From Nitrospirota bacterium (GTDB lineage: Bacteria; Nitrospirota; Leptospirillia; Leptospirillales; Leptospirillaceae), in NCBI GenBank assembly GCA_021785195.1, contig JAJYGC010000009.1:124001-188000 (forward strand): a DNA stretch of 64,000 nucleotides, given 5' to 3'. The translations under genes were made by a program, and so were the position numbers. This document shows positions 61,537-64,000 of the stretch, piece after piece. Below the pieces are notes generated by a model, which did not search any database, was not told the DNA's origin, and saw nothing but the letters and a program-made list of their open reading frames with translations. Position 1 is the stretch's first letter. Every line of letters starts with the position of its first letter.

Positions 61537-62844
61537 TTGATCAATTCGTTTAAATGTCAGGAGCTGCTGATCTTGGAAACGGAAAATTTGACAGGGGTTA
61601 CTGAGGATATCAAGCGCAAAGAGGTTGTGCTGAGCAACCTGCGTCAAGCTGTGCTCCAAAATCTTGATTCTTCGATTCAGACAGATCAGTTTCTTCTCAA
61701 TATGGGGCCCCAGCATCCGAGTACTCACGGGGTGCTCAGGGTTCTCCTCGATCTTGACGGGGAGCGGATCAAACGCTCCGTTCCTGATCTGGGATATCTC
61801 CATCGGGGTACGGAAAAGATCGCCGAGTACCGGACCTATAATCAGATCATTCCCCTTACGGACAGGCTTGATTATGTGTCTGCCATGGCCAATAACTATG
61901 CTTTTGTCAGGGCAGTGGAGAAGCTTCTCCAACTGAAGGTACCGGAGCGGGCCGAATTTATCAGGACGATTGTTGCCGAGGTCCAGAGGATCGTCAATCA
62001 CCTGTTCTGGCTTGGGACTCAGGCTCTTGATATTGGGGCAATGAGCGTATTTTTCTATACATTTCGGGAGCGGGAAGAGCTTCTGGACCTTTTTGAAATC
62101 CTCTGCGGGGCAAGGTTGACGACCAACTATTATCGGGTTGGTGGAGTGGAAAGCGATATGCCGCAGGAAGTTGTGGACCGACTTTACCGGTTTATCGAAG
62201 TCTTTGAATCAAATATCAAGGAGTATAACACTCTTCTTGAGACGAACCGGATCTGGTTGGCAAGAACGAAGAATATTGCGGTCATTACCGGAGATGATGC
62301 GGTGAATTTTGGACTTTCAGGCCCGACTTTGCGGGGATCGGGAGTCCCTTACGATCTGAGAAAGTTTGAGCCTTACGGGGCCTATGATCAGGTGGAGTTC
62401 GATGTCCCCGTTGGGAGCAACGGGGATATCTATGACCGTTACTGGATTCGGATCGAGGAAATGCGCGAAAGCTCAAAAATCATTCGCCAATGCCTCGACA
62501 AGATGCCCTCAGGACCATTCATGACGGATGACCACAAGGTGTCATTTCCAGAAAAAGGTCAGGTCATGCATAATATGGAGACTTTGATTCACCATTTTCT
62601 TTTGGTGGTTCAGGGATTCAAGGTGCCGCCCGGAGATACTTACTGCGGTACGGAGACCCCTAAGGGGGAATTGGGTTTCTACATTGTCAGTGACGGTTCC
62701 GGAAAGCCGTACCGAATGAAAATCCGGGCACCATCCTTTGTGCATATGGGGGCATTTGACCATATGGCCAAAGGATATATGATCGCAGATATTGTTACGA
62801 TATTTGGAACATATGATATCGTGATGGGTGAATGCGATCGCTGA
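61537..62844 (+). CDS. nuoD: NADH-quinone oxidoreductase subunit D
   Basis: MGPQHPSTHGVLRVLLDLDGE; LGYLHRGTEKIAE; CGTETPKGELGFYIVSDG. Confidence 0.96.
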   Translation: MINSFKCQELLILETENLTGVTEDIKRKEVVLSNLRQAVLQNLDSSIQTDQFLLNMGPQHPSTHGVLRVLLDLDGERIKRSVPDLGYLHRGTEKIAEYRTYNQIIPLTDRLDYVSAMANNYAFVRAVEKLLQLKVPERAEFIRTIVAEVQRIVNHLFWLGTQALDIGAMSVFFYTFREREELLDLFEILCGARLTTNYYRVGGVESDMPQEVVDRLYRFIEVFESNIKEYNTLLETNRIWLARTKNIAVITGDDAVNFGLSGPTLRGSGVPYDLRKFEPYGAYDQVEFDVPVGSNGDIYDRYWIRIEEMRESSKIIRQCLDKMPSGPFMTDDHKVSFPEKGQVMHNMETLIHHFLLVVQGFKVPPGDTYCGTETPKGELGFYIVSDGSGKPYRMKIRAPSFVHMGAFDHMAKGYMIADIVTIFGTYDIVMGECDR

Positions 62845-62907
62845 CCTCAGGGAGATACGGGAAGGTTTCATGAGGGACTCTCGGTCAGTATTCTGAGACA
62901 TTAGGGG

Positions 62908-62933
62908 GGCAGGGGAAGCAAGATTTTCCTGCC
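62908..62933 (+). other. Intercistronic hairpin between nuoD and nuoE
   Basis: GGCAGGGGAA-gcaaga-TTTTCCTGCC (10 bp including 2 G-T). Confidence 0.55.
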
Positions 62934-62978
62934 TCTGAAAATATATGCAAATTGGGTAATCAGGTGAGGGACTGAGCG

Positions 62979-63485
62979 ATGGCCGAGACAAAGCATGTTG
63001 AGGTAGATCTCGATGATATCGAAAAAATTTGTGAGGAGTTCGAGAATCGGGAAGGTGCTGTAGTTCAGGTGCTCCAGAAAGTTCAGGAAAAATACGGGTA
63101 TGTTCCGGCAGAGGCGCTGGAATTGGTTGGAGATGTTCTCGAAATTCCCAAAAGCAAGATGTATGGTGTTTTGACCTTCTACTCACAGTTCTACCAGGAA
63201 CCAAGAGGGAAGTTTATCCTCAAGGTTTGTGTGGGAACGGCCTGTCACGTCCGTGGAGCCGGGCTGCTGGTCGACAAGGTTCGGGAAGAGCTTCACATCG
63301 AACCGGGCGAGAATACTGAAGACATGCTGTTTACACTGGAGCCGGTGGCATGTCTGGGTTCCTGTGCTCTTGCGCCAATGGCGATGGTGAGCGGGACGGC
63401 TTATGGAAAGCTTTCAGCAGACAAGATGGTTTCCCTGATCAGGCAGCTCGAGGAAGAGACTGTCCATGAAGAAGAGACGGTCTGA
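62979..63485 (+). CDS. nuoE: NADH-quinone oxidoreductase subunit E
   Basis: VLQKVQEKYGYVPAEALELVGDVLEIPKSKMYGVLTFYSQF; CVGTACHVRGA; CLGSCALAPMAMV. Confidence 0.96.
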   Translation: MAETKHVEVDLDDIEKICEEFENREGAVVQVLQKVQEKYGYVPAEALELVGDVLEIPKSKMYGVLTFYSQFYQEPRGKFILKVCVGTACHVRGAGLLVDKVREELHIEPGENTEDMLFTLEPVACLGSCALAPMAMVSGTAYGKLSADKMVSLIRQLEEETVHEEETV

Positions 63486-63589
63486 CTGACCCGAAGTGTA
63501 CCATCGTGACCCCAACATTAATAAAAATAAAACGAACGTGAACATATATCATATGCTCCGTAAATTTCGGAGAAGAGGGATGGATTATC

Positions 63590-64000
63590 ATGTTGACCGA
63601 AGCGTTGGAAGATGTTTCTGTTGCTTCCTCTAAGTTAACAGACCTTCCTATTATCCATATCGGAATGGCGACTTGTGGCTTGGCATCTGGGGCTCGGCCT
63701 CTCCTTGAGCTGATCAAGAAAGAGGTCCAAAAGCGTCAATTGAATGTGCGAATTATTCCAACGGGGTGCATCGGGATGTGTCATAACGAACCGCTAGTGG
63801 ATGTCACAATGCCGGGGCGTTACCGTGTTTCATACAGGAATGTGAAAGCAATGACACTGACGCAGATCTTTGATTCGCATTTCACCAAGAATGAGTTTGC
63901 AAAAAAATATGCGACTTGCCAGATTCCAATGGAGGGTGCGGAGCCGTACGAAGGGCTCATCCTCATGGCCGACATGCCTTTTTTCAAGGGGCAGGTAAAG
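63590..64000 (+). CDS. nuoF: NuoF-like subunit with N-terminal thioredoxin-like [2Fe-2S] domain (partial)
   Basis: MATCGLASGARPLLELIKKEVQ...IPTGCIGMCHNEPLVDV; downstream of nuoE; runs off the window. Confidence 0.85.
   Translation, partial: MLTEALEDVSVASSKLTDLPIIHIGMATCGLASGARPLLELIKKEVQKRQLNVRIIPTGCIGMCHNEPLVDVTMPGRYRVSYRNVKAMTLTQIFDSHFTKNEFAKKYATCQIPMEGAEPYEGLILMADMPFFKGQVK

Overview
This 64 kb window looks like contiguous chromosomal sequence from a moderately GC-rich Gram-negative bacterium. Gene content and style suggest something Leptospirillum/Nitrospirota-like, but that is a low-confidence inference. Coding density is high. I saw no rRNA, tRNA, transposase, phage genes or CRISPR array. 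Main blocks: a CheB/CheR-PAS fusion (partial); a MarR-regulated RND efflux operon; a sulfur amino acid block (metK, ahcY, two ubiquitin-like sulfur carriers, two ThiF/MoeB E1-like enzymes, a CysM-type synthase, a threonine-synthase-like PLP enzyme, a NIL-domain protein and a JAMM protease) running into a PhoB/PhoR pair; galE; nfo; mlaEFD-like genes; a large PAS/GAF-GGDEF-EAL-CZB protein; pdxA, CDF transporter, uvrA, lolA, ftsK, rnj, rsmA; tonB, slt, zapA, 6S RNA, rarA; rny, ymdB, xseAB, ispA, dxs, tlyA, epimerase, cutA, M23 peptidase, secA; and nuoA-F (partial). The strongest finding is a SAM-II-like aptamer at about 9851-9905 just upstream of metK, followed by an intrinsic terminator. The 5' side of the aptamer P1 stem is a perfect 7-nt complement of the terminator 5' arm, which gives a ready-made antiterminator. 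Because the downstream genes are tightly spaced or overlapping through about 19.6 kb, this one riboswitch may control a protein-thiocarboxylate cysteine/homocysteine pathway. Other notable points: ftsK and rsmA lack canonical start codons in frame with their conserved N-termini, the EAL domain is degenerate, a CstA C-terminal remnant is present, and there is an unexplained structured intergenic element near 20.8 kb.
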